Assembly (NCBI GenBank): GCA_020832965.1
Contig: JAJHRM010000014.1
Coordinates: 1 to 25,657, forward strand
Length of the DNA: 25,657 bases
Reading direction: 5' to 3'
Source: Thermofilum sp.
GTDB lineage: Archaea; Thermoproteota; Thermoprotei; Thermofilales; Thermofilaceae
Positions 7,879 through 15,537 of the stretch are shown here, piece by piece; position 1 is the stretch's first letter, and the number at the start of each line of letters is the position of its first letter. The notes under the pieces were generated by a model. It saw nothing but the letters and a program-made list of their open reading frames with translations. It had not been told where the DNA came from and made no database searches. A program made the position numbers and the translations under genes.

Positions 7879-8204
7879 TTCTAGATACATCCTCTGTGAT
7901 AGCAAGGGTCAAGAGAGGAGAAGAAACAAATGGAAACATAGTTTCTATAACTCTTCATGGAATATCCACTTATTCTTGATTATGAGGGATTTCGGGGAGA
8001 AATCTATTTTTGACGGTAGCTGACCAGTTAAGGGCAGCCTCTCTTCAAAGAAGGCTGAGAGCTATAGGGAAACCCTTAGGAGCAGCGGATCTCCTAATTG
8101 CAACAATTTGTTTGAGCAGGAATGAGGAGCTAGTAACCATGGACGAAGATTTTCTCGTAATAAAAGAGGTTGGGGCATCCTTCAAGTTAGTCCTTGAAAG
8201 GTGA
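7875..8204 (+). pseudogene. vapC: Multiply frameshifted VapC-type PIN-domain toxin
   Basis: PIN-domain pieces can be read in order but in shifting frames. LILDTSSVIARVKRG (first catalytic Asp) starts at TTG 7875. Then come NGNIVSITL, MEYPLILD and YEGFRGEIYF. From 8010 a continuous LTVADQLRAASLQRRLR...GAADLLIATICLSRNEELVTMDEDFLVIKE carries the later acidic residues. Joining them needs about four single-base indels, near 7920, 7953, 7980 and 8009, mostly in short homopolymers. VapC enzymes cut tRNA or rRNA; this one cannot be made whole. The exact break points are inferred from the family pattern. Confidence 0.75.
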
Positions 8205-8235
8205 CTTTAAGATTTTCTAGTCCCTGGAGAGATTC

Positions 8236-9075
8236 TCATTTCTGCTTTACCTTTTCTAGTATCTTCGTGTTGATCTCTTCGCCGATCTCCCTTGACCTCT
8301 TCGACGCCTCTTCAACCATCCTCATCAAGACTGCCTTCACACCTCCACTTTCCAGAACCATTAACCCCCTTATCGTTGTTCCCGCTGGAGTGGTTACAGC
8401 GTCCCTCAACTGCCCAGGATGCAGGTAAAGCTTGCTTCTCAGTAGACGAGCTGTCCCCTCTAGAACGTCGAGCACTGCCTCGTAGCTTAACTCACGGGGC
8501 ATGCCGGCAGCAACAGCCCCTAAGGCCATTGCGTCAGCAATCTCTGCAATAAAAGCGGGACCGCTACCAGCGAGCCCTGTCCATATGTCGAGGTACTCCT
8601 CCGGGACCCAGTACACCTTGCCAAAAACTTTCAGGAATTCCTCCACTCTCCTGCTTGCCTCGTCGTAACCGTTCTCAGCTACGGCTGTAGAGGAGGAACC
8701 AACGTACGTATTCAAATTTGGCATGGCCCTAAAAACTTGAGCGCCGGGCAACGCCACCCTTAGAGTCTCGAGCTTAACTCCCGCCATTAGTGAAACAACT
8801 ATCTTGCTTTCCCAGTTCTCAGCTTTAACTTCCGAGAGAAGCTGGGGGAAGTGGAAGGGTTTCACGGCAATTACCACCAGGTCGCTTTCTCTCACTGCTA
8901 AGTTGTTGTCCCGTAGAGCAACTGCACCGAGCGCCTCAGCAGACTTTAACGTCTCACTCCGCCTACCAGTAGCATAGACCCTGAGAGAGGAGTTCTGTAA
9001 AAGTTGCTTTACAAACGCTAGTCCTATCTTGCCAGCTCCTAGAACAGCCACTGACTTAAACTCGCCGGGAAGCAT
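8236..9075 (-). CDS. proC: Pyrroline-5-carboxylate reductase
   Basis: This enzyme catalyses the last step of proline synthesis, reducing pyrroline-5-carboxylate with NAD(P)H. The Rossmann motif VLGAGKIG (11-18) opens the protein. The C-terminal dimer domain has LAGSGPAFIAEIADA and the ProC signature LRDAVTTPAGTTIRGL. The open frame extends to 9192, but the extra 39 residues look nothing like ProC. The ATG at 9075-9073 gives a standard 279-residue enzyme and lies 26 bp from a good TATA box (9094-9105), so I chose it. No proA or proB is nearby, so the role may be full proline synthesis or reduction of P5C made from ornithine. A dipeptide-epimerase-like gene follows upstream on the same strand, about 150 bp away and with separate promoter signals. 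Confidence 0.93.
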   Translation of the reverse strand: MLPGEFKSVAVLGAGKIGLAFVKQLLQNSSLRVYATGRRSETLKSAEALGAVALRDNNLAVRESDLVVIAVKPFHFPQLLSEVKAENWESKIVVSLMAGVKLETLRVALPGAQVFRAMPNLNTYVGSSSTAVAENGYDEASRRVEEFLKVFGKVYWVPEEYLDIWTGLAGSGPAFIAEIADAMALGAVAAGMPRELSYEAVLDVLEGTARLLRSKLYLHPGQLRDAVTTPAGTTIRGLMVLESGGVKAVLMRMVEEASKRSREIGEEINTKILEKVKQK

Positions 9076-9093
9076 AGACCTGCTTGACCAAAA

Positions 9094-9105
9094 AATTAAT
9101 TTAAG
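9094..9105 (-). promoter_or_regulatory. TATA box that fixes the proC start
   Basis: On the minus strand CTTAAATTAATT is centred 26 bp before the ATG at 9075. It lies inside the longer open frame, which argues that the upstream codons are not translated. Confidence 0.6.
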
Positions 9106-9224
9106 TCTTTCCCACACCAAGCAGAAAATTTTACACTCATCATCCCGAGCTTTGCGGCTAGATTCATCATTTACAACCCCTACCGGCTTCACTCTCAGGT
9201 GCCAAGTAGAGAATAATGAGGTGC

Positions 9225-10301
9225 TTAGAGGTCAAGTGGCTTGAGGTAATTCCTGCTTTTCAGAGCTACACCGAGACCGCTCTGCTGTGAGGGCCTTCTA
9301 ACGCCCCCCACAGGCTCAGAGCCACCGGCGAATACTGGGTCTAAGCTAAGTATGTCACAGTCGAGATCATAGTAGGCAACGTTTCTGAAGGCCTGCGCTA
9401 GGTATGCGGTGGCAGTTATTCCAAGCCGTGTCTCAGAGAAGCACCCAACCATGTTCTTGACGCCTGCACTTTCGCTTATAGCTATTATTCTCACTGCTGG
9501 AGTTATTCCTCTACTCTTCATCAATTTTATGTTTATAATGTCTGCAATCTCCTCCTCTACTGCCCTCAAAGCCTCGCCCGGCGTCCTAACACTTTCATCC
9601 AAGGCTATCGGTAGCGGGCTCTCCTTCCTCAGCGTTTTTAGCTCCTGCACTGCGTCATGCCTCAATGGCTGCTCAACCAGTTCAACATTGTAATCAGCTA
9701 TCCTGTTTATCACCCTTATAGCTTCCTCAAGCCTCCACCCCTCGTTAGCATCAACCCTAATAGTAACACCCTCGCCTAGAGCATCCCGCACTGCCCTCAC
9801 CCTCTCAACGTCCCTTTGGGGATCCTCTCCCAGCTTCAGCTTGAAAATCGTGAAGCCCTTCTCAGCGTAGCTTAGCGCCCTCTTCGCCGTCTCCCCCGGC
9901 TCCATTATGCCAATAGTGATGTCGGTGACAAGGCTATCCCTGTAGCCTCCAAGCACCCTCCAGAGGGGCCTTCCCTCGGACTTAGCGTAGAGATCAAGGA
10001 GCGCAATATTTAGGGCAGCCTTAATTGAGGGAGTTGCATCTATTCCCTCAGTGAATTCGTGGATTATCTCGATAGAGTCGTACGTCGCTTTCTGAATAAC
10101 CCTAAGGTTCCTCTTGAGTGAGTATACAGCATCCTCAAACGTCTCACCGAGAACCCTCTGAGATTGGCAAGCCTCACCCCAACCTTCTAAGTCACCATCT
10201 CTAAGCCTAATAATTATGGAGTGCCCGGCATGGTACGTTCCGGGAGCGATTCGCAGAGGCTCTCGCAGGGGGACTTCACAGACCCAAGCCTCTACCTCCA
10301 C
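9225..10301 (-). CDS. Enolase-superfamily enzyme, probable L-Ala-D/L-Glu-type dipeptide epimerase
   Basis: The 358-residue protein has the muconate-lactonizing-enzyme subgroup layout. An N-terminal capping domain is followed by a TIM barrel with catalytic Lys154 and Lys156 (FKLKLG), metal ligands Asp184 (RVDANEGW), Glu210 (VEQPL) and Asp235 (ALDES), and Lys259 or Lys262 (IKLMKSRG) on the opposite side. The two-lysine pattern and the DES motif are typical of dipeptide epimerases, but o-succinylbenzoate synthase or a sugar-acid dehydratase share much of this. The substrate assignment is therefore moderate. GTG at 10301 is the start, with GAGGAG about 9 bases upstream and AATAAATA further out. 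In an organism without murein it would act on imported or recycled peptides, which fits a peptide-using lifestyle. Confidence 0.8.
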   Translation of the reverse strand: MEVEAWVCEVPLREPLRIAPGTYHAGHSIIIRLRDGDLEGWGEACQSQRVLGETFEDAVYSLKRNLRVIQKATYDSIEIIHEFTEGIDATPSIKAALNIALLDLYAKSEGRPLWRVLGGYRDSLVTDITIGIMEPGETAKRALSYAEKGFTIFKLKLGEDPQRDVERVRAVRDALGEGVTIRVDANEGWRLEEAIRVINRIADYNVELVEQPLRHDAVQELKTLRKESPLPIALDESVRTPGEALRAVEEEIADIINIKLMKSRGITPAVRIIAISESAGVKNMVGCFSETRLGITATAYLAQAFRNVAYYDLDCDILSLDPVFAGGSEPVGGVRRPSQQSGLGVALKSRNYLKPLDL

Positions 10302-10540
10302 AGCGCTAAACTCCTCGAGCCAGTATTTATTCTTATTTCAGCGCGCGTCGCCCAGCTACTAGTGCAGGGTTATGGCTATTACTCTTGATGCGCGCGCGAT
10401 GCATGGCGTGACGTGCCTCAAAAACGATACGAATTAAAGCTCAAGAGCATATGGCTAGGCATATAACGAACGTAGTTAATTCATAGGCATTTAAAAACTG
10501 CGAGAAACAGGTATACATCGCTAGCAAATCACTCTTTCTG
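10302..10540. other. Divergent intergenic region with two alternating GC tracts
   Basis: This 239-bp gap separates divergent genes. It has GCGCGCG at 10341-10347 and GCGCGCGCG at 10390-10398. Promoter-like boxes lie near each end: AATAAATA on the minus strand near 10325, and CATTTAAAAA at 10487-10496 and GTATACAT at about 10511-10518 on the plus strand. No gene is apparent in it. Confidence 0.4.
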
Positions 10541-11536
10541 ATGAATCTCGAGGAATACCTGTCTGAACTCGAAGAAATAGTGGCAAGGGCCCCGAAAACG
10601 AAGACCGGTGAACTAGCTGCCGCGATGTTCACTAGAGTTTCCACGTTTCTCAGCAATAACCCGGGAAAATACTTCGAAAAACTCAAGGACCCCTACCTCA
10701 AGGCGTACCTACTAGCCGAGCTACCCGCCTACAAGCCTGATCTCTGGCCAAGAAGCATGGAGGCACTAAAGCCTCTCCTTCCAGCCCTAAACGCGACGAG
10801 AAAAGTTTTCGTTCTATCACGACTAGCAGAAACCTCGAAAGCGCTCAGAAAAGACTACGAGAGGTATATAAGGGAAGCTCACAGCCTGCTACCAGAGAGT
10901 AGCTGGAAGGGGCGCTCGAGACTAGTAATTTCTCTAGCCAACCTCGGACTCTACGAGGAGGCGATCGCCCTGTCGCAGGCACTCAAGCCTCCGGCGAGGG
11001 CGGTCACGCTCGCAGAAGCTTCTGCACTAAACCCGGGCAACGGGAGACTTCTGATGGAAGGGATGGAGTCTGTAAAAAAGGTGAGTGATCCCATTAGAAG
11101 GATTGTTGCGGTTTCCAGGCTCTTAAAGAGCTACCGCTTAGCTGACGGGTACTCCGCTGAACTACTCGCCGAAAAAATCGTTGAGAAACTTTTACCCGTA
11201 GCAACAGAGATAGACGCGTTCGTAGCACTGCTTGCTGCTAGAAACCTAGCCGAAGCCCCTCTACACACAGCAGCCTTGAAGCTTTACTCGTCCACCAAGG
11301 GGTTTCTACGAAACAACTTCCCCATAGATGGGGACATTGAGGAGCTCTTGATACACGTAGCCTTAAGAATCGAGGGACTGAGCAAGGCCCTCGACCTAGC
11401 AATGGCAAATTCCTCAAGGAACTGGTATCTTGCCCCCTCCCTACTCAACTACGCCATTACCTCAGGCTACCTCAGCAGGGCTTCACTAGAAGTTGCTAGA
11501 GCAGCCTCCCGAGACCACGCCTACGCGGAAAATTAA
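10541..11536 (+). CDS. Uncharacterised alpha-helical repeat protein
   Basis: I do not recognise this 331-residue protein. It is almost entirely predicted helix, in pairs of about 30-40 residues (for example DPYLKAYLLAELPAY, TRKVFVLSRLAETSKALR, WKGRSRLVISLANLGLYEEA, PIRRIVAVSRLLKSYRLAD). This suggests a HEAT- or TPR-like solenoid, as in protein-binding scaffolds. There is no signal peptide, membrane segment or cysteine, so it is probably cytoplasmic. Codon use and GC content look like the flanking intact genes. The next gene starts 28 bp after its stop, with that gene's TATA-like AAATTAAATAAG lying over the stop codon. The two genes may be separate transcripts or functionally linked. Confidence 0.7.
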   Translation: MNLEEYLSELEEIVARAPKTKTGELAAAMFTRVSTFLSNNPGKYFEKLKDPYLKAYLLAELPAYKPDLWPRSMEALKPLLPALNATRKVFVLSRLAETSKALRKDYERYIREAHSLLPESSWKGRSRLVISLANLGLYEEAIALSQALKPPARAVTLAEASALNPGNGRLLMEGMESVKKVSDPIRRIVAVSRLLKSYRLADGYSAELLAEKIVEKLLPVATEIDAFVALLAARNLAEAPLHTAALKLYSSTKGFLRNNFPIDGDIEELLIHVALRIEGLSKALDLAMANSSRNWYLAPSLLNYAITSGYLSRASLEVARAASRDHAYAEN

Positions 11537-11564
11537 ATAAGCTGCTTCTGAACTCACTAATACA

Positions 11565-12308
11565 ATGTACCTGAGCCTCGTTTTTAGCTATAAGAACGGG
11601 GAGGCGCGGGAAGTGCCGGTCTACGTATCTGAAGAGGTGCACAGCGAGGCCATAGCCAAACACCTGCCAATAGCCTCCGTAGCGGAAAGATGGAAGGAGG
11701 AAATATACTTCTCGACAAACATGGAGTTGAAGGGGCCAACCACATCCAGGACCGCTCCTGGAAGCTTTGCCTACTGGCCCCCTGGGAAGGCCCTGTGCCT
11801 CTTCGCTGGCACAAACCAGCCCTACGGTGCAGTAGTACCTCTAGGTTGGTTCCTCGGCCCGAGGCACTACGTGCTCGAGATCGAGAATGGGTCAAGCGTT
11901 AGGGCGGACGCTTTAAGGATAGAGGATAGACCGCCCGAGGTCCAGAGACTCGTCAAGCTCCTCTGCGAGTCCGGCTACATTGCTGCGCCTCGAACGTGGA
12001 GGGGCGTGCAGAGCATTGTAGGCGCCTCTGTGAAGAGGGATACTAGGATCGGATTCGAGGTTTTTGTCGAAAGTTTCGGCTACATAGTGGAGACTGACCC
12101 CATTTTCAGGAGGGACTTTTCGGCTATCGATGAAGCTCTTCAGCTCAGGATAAGGGCACACCTGATAAAGAGCCGCCTAGACGTAAATGAGGAGGGCTTT
12201 GTCATTTTGTCCGAGTACGCGCCAGGAGAAAACGAGCTCATAGATAAACTCCACAGGATCCTGGCGGATTACCAAAAAGTCATGGACGTCCTTGCGTTAG
12301 TGGGTTAA
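11565..12308 (+). CDS. Cyclophilin-like-fold protein with an unassigned C-terminal domain
   Basis: The N-terminal 120 residues fit the TM1367-type cyclophilin-like family (small beta barrel). Typical pieces are EIYFSTNMEL, APGSFAYWPPGKALCLFAG and GAVVPLGWFLGP. These proteins lack the proline-isomerase residues of true cyclophilins and have no settled function. The last 120 residues (from about PPEVQRLVKLLCES) form a second region I cannot assign; family members of this kind are usually about 120-130 residues long, so this looks like a fusion. The ATG at 11565 is about 25 bp from AAATTAAATAAG and so probably leaderless. It ends directly before the first TnpB relic. Confidence 0.7.
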   Translation: MYLSLVFSYKNGEAREVPVYVSEEVHSEAIAKHLPIASVAERWKEEIYFSTNMELKGPTTSRTAPGSFAYWPPGKALCLFAGTNQPYGAVVPLGWFLGPRHYVLEIENGSSVRADALRIEDRPPEVQRLVKLLCESGYIAAPRTWRGVQSIVGASVKRDTRIGFEVFVESFGYIVETDPIFRRDFSAIDEALQLRIRAHLIKSRLDVNEEGFVILSEYAPGENELIDKLHRILADYQKVMDVLALVG

Positions 12309-12314
12309 GCACAC

Positions 12315-12518
12315 GCGCGCCTTCACAAGCTCTGCCTTGCCCACGAGGAGAGACCAAGGGGGGTTGGTGCACTGCCCCACGGGCGCGCAATGCACAGCGA
12401 TGTAAACGCAGCGCTGAACATCCTTAAGCGAGGAGGAAAACCGCCAGAAAGCTTCAAAGCCAAAACCTTTATGGCTCAGAGGAATAATACCCGTCAAGCA
12501 CGGGCTGGCGGCTACTGA
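12315..12518 (+). pseudogene. tnpB: TnpB (IS200/IS605 OrfB) C-terminal relic, copy A
   Basis: An open frame from the GC tract at 12314-12320 to the TGA at 12516 reads LCLAHEERPRG...ALPHGRAMHSDVNAALNILKRGG and ends QARAGGY. MHSDVNAALNI is the hallmark end of TnpB, carrying the last RuvC aspartate. The zinc ribbon before it has lost most cysteines (ALPHG where the family has CPxGH). Everything upstream, about 330 residues, is gone, so it is a dead fragment. It is followed at once by a conserved right-end sequence. Confidence 0.8.
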
Positions 12519-12562
12519 CCCCACGCTGGAAGGCGGGGCGACGGAGTGGCGCGCACGCTAAG
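12507..12562 (+). mobile_element. Conserved right end of the IS200/IS605-like element, copy A
   Basis: GGCGGCTACTGACCCCACGC begins in the last TnpB codons and is followed by GGAAGGCGGGGCGACGG and TGGCGCGCACGCTAAG. It matches the inverted copy at 18280-18330 far better than the neighbouring DNA does. In this transposon family the right end also encodes the scaffold of the TnpB guide RNA (omega RNA/reRNA), which may explain the conservation. Confidence 0.65.
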
Positions 12563-12688
12563 CACGCGCCATAGACGGCCGGTATGGAGGCAGGGCTGCT
12601 AGAGCATCATAGCGAAAAGCTTTTTACCAAGCACTAACAAACAAAGCCATAACCTGCGAAGAGCAGGGTAACGGCTGGCGCACGCTAA
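12547..12688 (+). repeat. Direct repeat of the element terminus
   Basis: TGGCGCGCACGCTAAG (12547-12562) recurs as TGGCGCACGCTAAG (12675-12688), differing by one GC dinucleotide. The second copy is preceded by ACGGC, much like ACGGAG before the first. The 112 bp between them hold no gene. The second copy ends at the GTG start of the next gene. Confidence 0.6.
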
Positions 12689-13096
12689 GTGAAAACTGTC
12701 CTGTGGGCTTTGGACATTCCCGCCTACCCGCACGTTTACGAGAAGCTCAAGGAGTCATTACGGGAAGATGTGAGGATAATAGGTGTGGGGCCTCTCTTCA
12801 AGGCGGATGAGATAATCAGCTTGGCAAAGGAGTATGGGGCAAGCGAGGTAGTGACATTGATAGAGGATCCGTGCGAGATGCACAAGTTACTTTCAGCAGG
12901 CATCAAGCCACTAGTCGCCGTGTTCGAGGAGGTGGCTACATGCAGATCCGAGGATGAGTGCCGGGGTTATGAGTCAAAGGAATGCATCACTGAGAAAACA
13001 GGTGATTCATCAAGGGTGCTTAAACTTAGGGAGTTCGCAAGAGTCATCGACATAATGTTTGAGCTGTCTGAGCCAGTAGAGGAACACGAGCACTAG
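12689..13096 (+). CDS. Uncharacterised 135-residue protein
   Basis: I do not recognise this protein. It starts at GTG 12689 and the first 75 residues look like an alpha/beta Rossmann-type half (KTVLWALDIPA, VRIIGVGPLFKADEIISLAKEYGASEVVTLIED), resembling the nucleotide-binding halves of ETF or USP-like proteins. Four cysteines follow (DPCEMH, TCRSEDEC, KEC), possibly metal-binding. The C-terminus is helical and acidic and ends EEHEH. The start codon directly follows a repeat of the mobile-element terminus, and the TAG stop runs into GCGCGCGC (13096-13103). Both ends therefore touch the scars seen elsewhere, and the gene may be clipped. The nearest TATA-like sequence (CTTTTTACC, near 12621) is about 65 bp away. 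Confidence 0.55.
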   Translation: MKTVLWALDIPAYPHVYEKLKESLREDVRIIGVGPLFKADEIISLAKEYGASEVVTLIEDPCEMHKLLSAGIKPLVAVFEEVATCRSEDECRGYESKECITEKTGDSSRVLKLREFARVIDIMFELSEPVEEHEH

Positions 13097-13176
13097 CGCG
13101 CGCTTTCGGGGTTTAGGTGTCTCTAGCCTTATTATGACCGCACTTTCCCATGAAATTTTTCCCACAAATCTAAAAC

Positions 13177-13203
13177 CTTTTGACATATTTTTTGCATTTT
13201 ATT
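13177..13203 (+). terminator. T-rich stretch after the 135-residue gene
   Basis: Three T-runs in CCTTTTGACATATTTTTTGC and the following CATTTTATT lie about 80-105 bp after the stop codon. They are likely termination signals ahead of the next promoter at 13222. Confidence 0.35.
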
Positions 13204-13221
13204 CACAAAAATTGTCGTAAC

Positions 13222-13233
13222 TATTTTTAAAAA
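13222..13233 (+). promoter_or_regulatory. TATA box of the AsnRS-like synthetase gene
   Basis: TATTTTTAAAAA is centred about 25 bp before the ATG at 13253, consistent with a leaderless transcript. Confidence 0.55.
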
Positions 13234-13252
13234 GTGATGAAATCTTTGAATT

Positions 13253-14239
13253 ATGAACGTGGAGCAAAAAATTTTAACCGTGGAAGCACCAAGAGAATTG
13301 AGGATAAAGCAGCTCCACGAGCTTACACGTGAAGAACTTGAAGCAAAGAAAATTATTACACGAGTAACAACGTATACGCTACGCTTCCTCTCAGAGTACT
13401 TCGTGAACAAGGGATTTGAGTGGATCATGCCCGTAATTCTATCCAAATCCACAGACCCCTTGTGGCCCGACCCAGACTTCAGCCTTGAGAAGAGAATAGA
13501 AGTAGAGATCTACGGGGAAGCTGTTAGAACTACTCAGAGCATGATCGTGCACAAGCAAGTCCTAGTCTCTCTCCTCGCACCAAAGATCTTTGTATTCTCG
13601 CCGAATATCAGGATTGAGCGTAGAGACAGGATGCATACGGGGATCCACGCGTACGAATTCACCCAGCTTGACTTTGAGATTCGAGGTGCTCAATCCCGGG
13701 ACGTCAGGAGGTTCGTTGAAGAGTTGCTAGAGGAGTACGTTGCTTTCCTAAAGTCGAGCTTCTCAGGAGAGCAGCAAAAACTGGGTACCATAGGCTCCTT
13801 AAGCTTCTCGACGCCCTTCAAGGTTGTAGACTCGCGGGAGCTCAGGGAAAAGTATGGGCCAAGCTGGCACGAAACTCTAAGAAGGGAGCTAAAGGAGCCT
13901 CTCTGGGTCGTCAACATTCCCAGGCAATTCTACGACTATGAGGATGAGGAAACGGGTCTCTGGGACAACTACGACCTGTACGTGCCACGGGTAGGTGAAA
14001 TCTTGTCGGGTGCCAGGCGGGAGTACAAGTACGAAAAGATCATTTCAAAAATGAAGCGAGACGGGGTTTCACCAGACAATTACAAGGTTCTCTTGAGTTT
14101 AGCTAGGGAGGGGCGGCTAGCGCCTAGCGCGGGCGCAGGTATAGGCGTCGAGAGGCTTCTGTTATGGGTTACTGGGGTAGAGCACATCGGTGCACTGCAG
14201 CTTTTCCCAAGAGTTCCCGGAATAGTCTTTGATCTTTAG
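13253..14239 (+). CDS. Archaeal asparagine synthetase related to AsnRS (no anticodon-binding domain)
   Basis: The 328-residue protein is the catalytic core of a class II aminoacyl-tRNA synthetase closest to AspRS/AsnRS. It has motif 2 (SPNIRIERRDRMHTGIHAYE, then FTQLDFEIRG) and motif 3 (GAGIGVERLLLWVTG). The N-terminal OB-fold that reads the anticodon is absent, so it is unlikely to charge tRNA. Stand-alone cores of this type in archaea, first described in Pyrococcus abyssi, make asparagine from aspartate, ammonia and ATP through an adenylate, and are the ancestors of bacterial AsnA. The start is an ATG with a TATA box 25 bp upstream. The TAG stop is followed after 9 bases by a GCGCGC tract. 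A shortened AsnRS paralogue of another function is less likely. Confidence 0.85.
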   Translation: MNVEQKILTVEAPRELRIKQLHELTREELEAKKIITRVTTYTLRFLSEYFVNKGFEWIMPVILSKSTDPLWPDPDFSLEKRIEVEIYGEAVRTTQSMIVHKQVLVSLLAPKIFVFSPNIRIERRDRMHTGIHAYEFTQLDFEIRGAQSRDVRRFVEELLEEYVAFLKSSFSGEQQKLGTIGSLSFSTPFKVVDSRELREKYGPSWHETLRRELKEPLWVVNIPRQFYDYEDEETGLWDNYDLYVPRVGEILSGARREYKYEKIISKMKRDGVSPDNYKVLLSLAREGRLAPSAGAGIGVERLLLWVTGVEHIGALQLFPRVPGIVFDL

Positions 14240-14653
14240 CAGTTTTCTGCGCGCCCATCGTGTTACCCCGCCTTTTCGCAGAGTTTATGGGTTTTATGGG
14301 TATTGTTTTCGAGGGTGTTAGTAGGAAGCTGAGTACCCTGATTTGCCTTGACAGTCTTGCCTCTATGCGTAGTCACTACCGCGTAGTAAGTCTTACCCCG
14401 GGAGTCCACGTAGAAGCAGTAAAACTCGCGCAACCCTCTCCTACCTCCCGAGACAAACCGGAGCACACCTCCGATGACAATTGCCGTATGTGCCAGCAAT
14501 GTTCACTGACAATTGCCACATAGCATATTTCACTGAGCTGCTGAGCACCGCGCTTAACCTTCAAATCCCTACAGACGCCTGAGCCCGCACCAAGCAGCAA
14601 GGCGGAAACCCTTATAGCCTGAGGTGTTCCTGGTAAATGAAGGCAGCGCGTGC
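14240..14653. other. 414-bp gap with a possible third decayed element end
   Basis: No convincing gene is visible. The left edge (14251-14279, GCGCCCATCGTGTTACCCCG then CCTTTTCGC) resembles the inverted right end at 18286-18310 (GCGCCAGTCGTCACCCGC then CTTTCGC). A weak minus-strand frame, 14263-14499, includes REFYCFYVDSRGKTYYAVV but matches no family I know and has no promoter. The rest shows no clear structure. Confidence 0.35.
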
Positions 14654-15505
14654 CTAGCCAATGCTTTCAAATAAGAGTCCCAGGGAGACGAGTACTGAGC
14701 CGAGGAGAAGTTTTCCGGTCGTTCTCTCTCGTAAGAATACCCGCGACAATACCACGGTCAACGCGGGCGTTGAGGAGATAAATATGCTGGACCTGGACGC
14801 TCCTATGAATTCAATGGCCCTCATAAATAAGAGCGGGCCAATTCCTATGCCTAGGACTCCTCCAAGCGCAAGGTAGGTCAGCCTTACCTGGCGTTTAAGT
14901 TTTTCCTTGTCCTTTACGATTAGGGGCGAAGTTATCAGTACCAATAAAGCTAGCCTGGATATGTTGATTTCGACAGGGTTTCCCCAGTTCAATGCAAACC
15001 CCATCGTGGAGACTCCTAGTCCCCAAAAGACGCTTGCCATTAAGCCAGCAACAATTCCGATGAGACCCCCAGCCCCAGAGATGCACGACCCGCCATAGAC
15101 GAAGAGTACCCCTGAAATGACGAATACAGCTGCAAGTGCATCTTTTAATGTGATGTTTTCGTTTAAGAGGAAGTGTGAGAATAGAGCCGTGAATATGGAG
15201 AACGTATACGCTACCGGGTACACTACTCCCACGGGTGCCCTCTGCAGTCCATATAGGAAGGCAGAGTCTCCCAGTACGAAGGACGCCACTGTTGAAACAG
15301 CAGCAGCGAGGAGGAATATGAACGGCTTAAATAGACCCACCGGGTAGAATCGGGACAAAGCTAGCATAAACATCAGGGCAAACGCCCCCCGGAACCCGCT
15401 TAGAACAAGCGGGTGAACATCACTATTCTTCACTCCAGCCCGGTAGAGCAACGCAGCCCCGCTAAATGAAAGAGCCGCCATTAACGCAAGTATCTCGCCG
15501 TACAC
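14654..15505 (-). CDS. EamA/DMT-superfamily transporter
   Basis: The 283-residue protein has ten hydrophobic segments in two EamA repeats. The first repeat opens EILALMAALSFSGAALLYRAG and includes APVGVVYPVAYTFSIFTALFSH. The second opens LIGIVAGLMASVFWGLGVSTMGFAL and includes RSSIFISSTPALTVVLSRVFLRE. Such proteins export amino acids, nucleosides or other metabolites; the substrate cannot be read. Start is GTG at 15505. The 32-bp gap to the upstream GPH gene contains AGCTTTATTTC (minus strand, near 15530-15540), a possible TATA box about 28 bp away. It can therefore be transcribed on its own as well as with its neighbour. Confidence 0.88.
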   Translation of the reverse strand: MYGEILALMAALSFSGAALLYRAGVKNSDVHPLVLSGFRGAFALMFMLALSRFYPVGLFKPFIFLLAAAVSTVASFVLGDSAFLYGLQRAPVGVVYPVAYTFSIFTALFSHFLLNENITLKDALAAVFVISGVLFVYGGSCISGAGGLIGIVAGLMASVFWGLGVSTMGFALNWGNPVEINISRLALLVLITSPLIVKDKEKLKRQVRLTYLALGGVLGIGIGPLLFMRAIEFIGASRSSIFISSTPALTVVLSRVFLRERTTGKLLLGSVLVSLGLLFESIG

Positions 15506-15537
15506 GAAGCACCAGGGAAAAATAGAGAAATAAAGCT

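Noticed and set aside
8236..9192. Long form of ProC starting at 9192.
   Set aside because: The extra 39 residues are not ProC-like and a TATA box lies inside them at normal distance from ATG 9075.
10390..10416. CGCGATGCATGGCGTGACGT resembles the MHSDV-coding stretch of the TnpB copies and might be a fourth relic.
   Set aside because: The similarity is about 16 bases with a gap, gives no continuing protein similarity and lies beside a low-complexity GC tract.
11584..11902. Open frames of 70-103 codons inside the cyclophilin-like gene on both strands.
   Set aside because: They are shadows of a GC-rich real gene; the main frame has the promoter and family similarity.
14470..14520. GATGA followed by CTGA about 30 bases later, flanked by repeated CAATTGCC, looks like a C/D-box guide RNA.
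   Set aside because: There is no matching C'/D' pair, spacing is too short for an archaeal C/D RNA, and no promoter is seen.
14263..14600. Minus-strand open frames of 78 and 74 codons.
   Set aside because: No promoter, no family resemblance and no matching context; treated as part of an uncoded gap.
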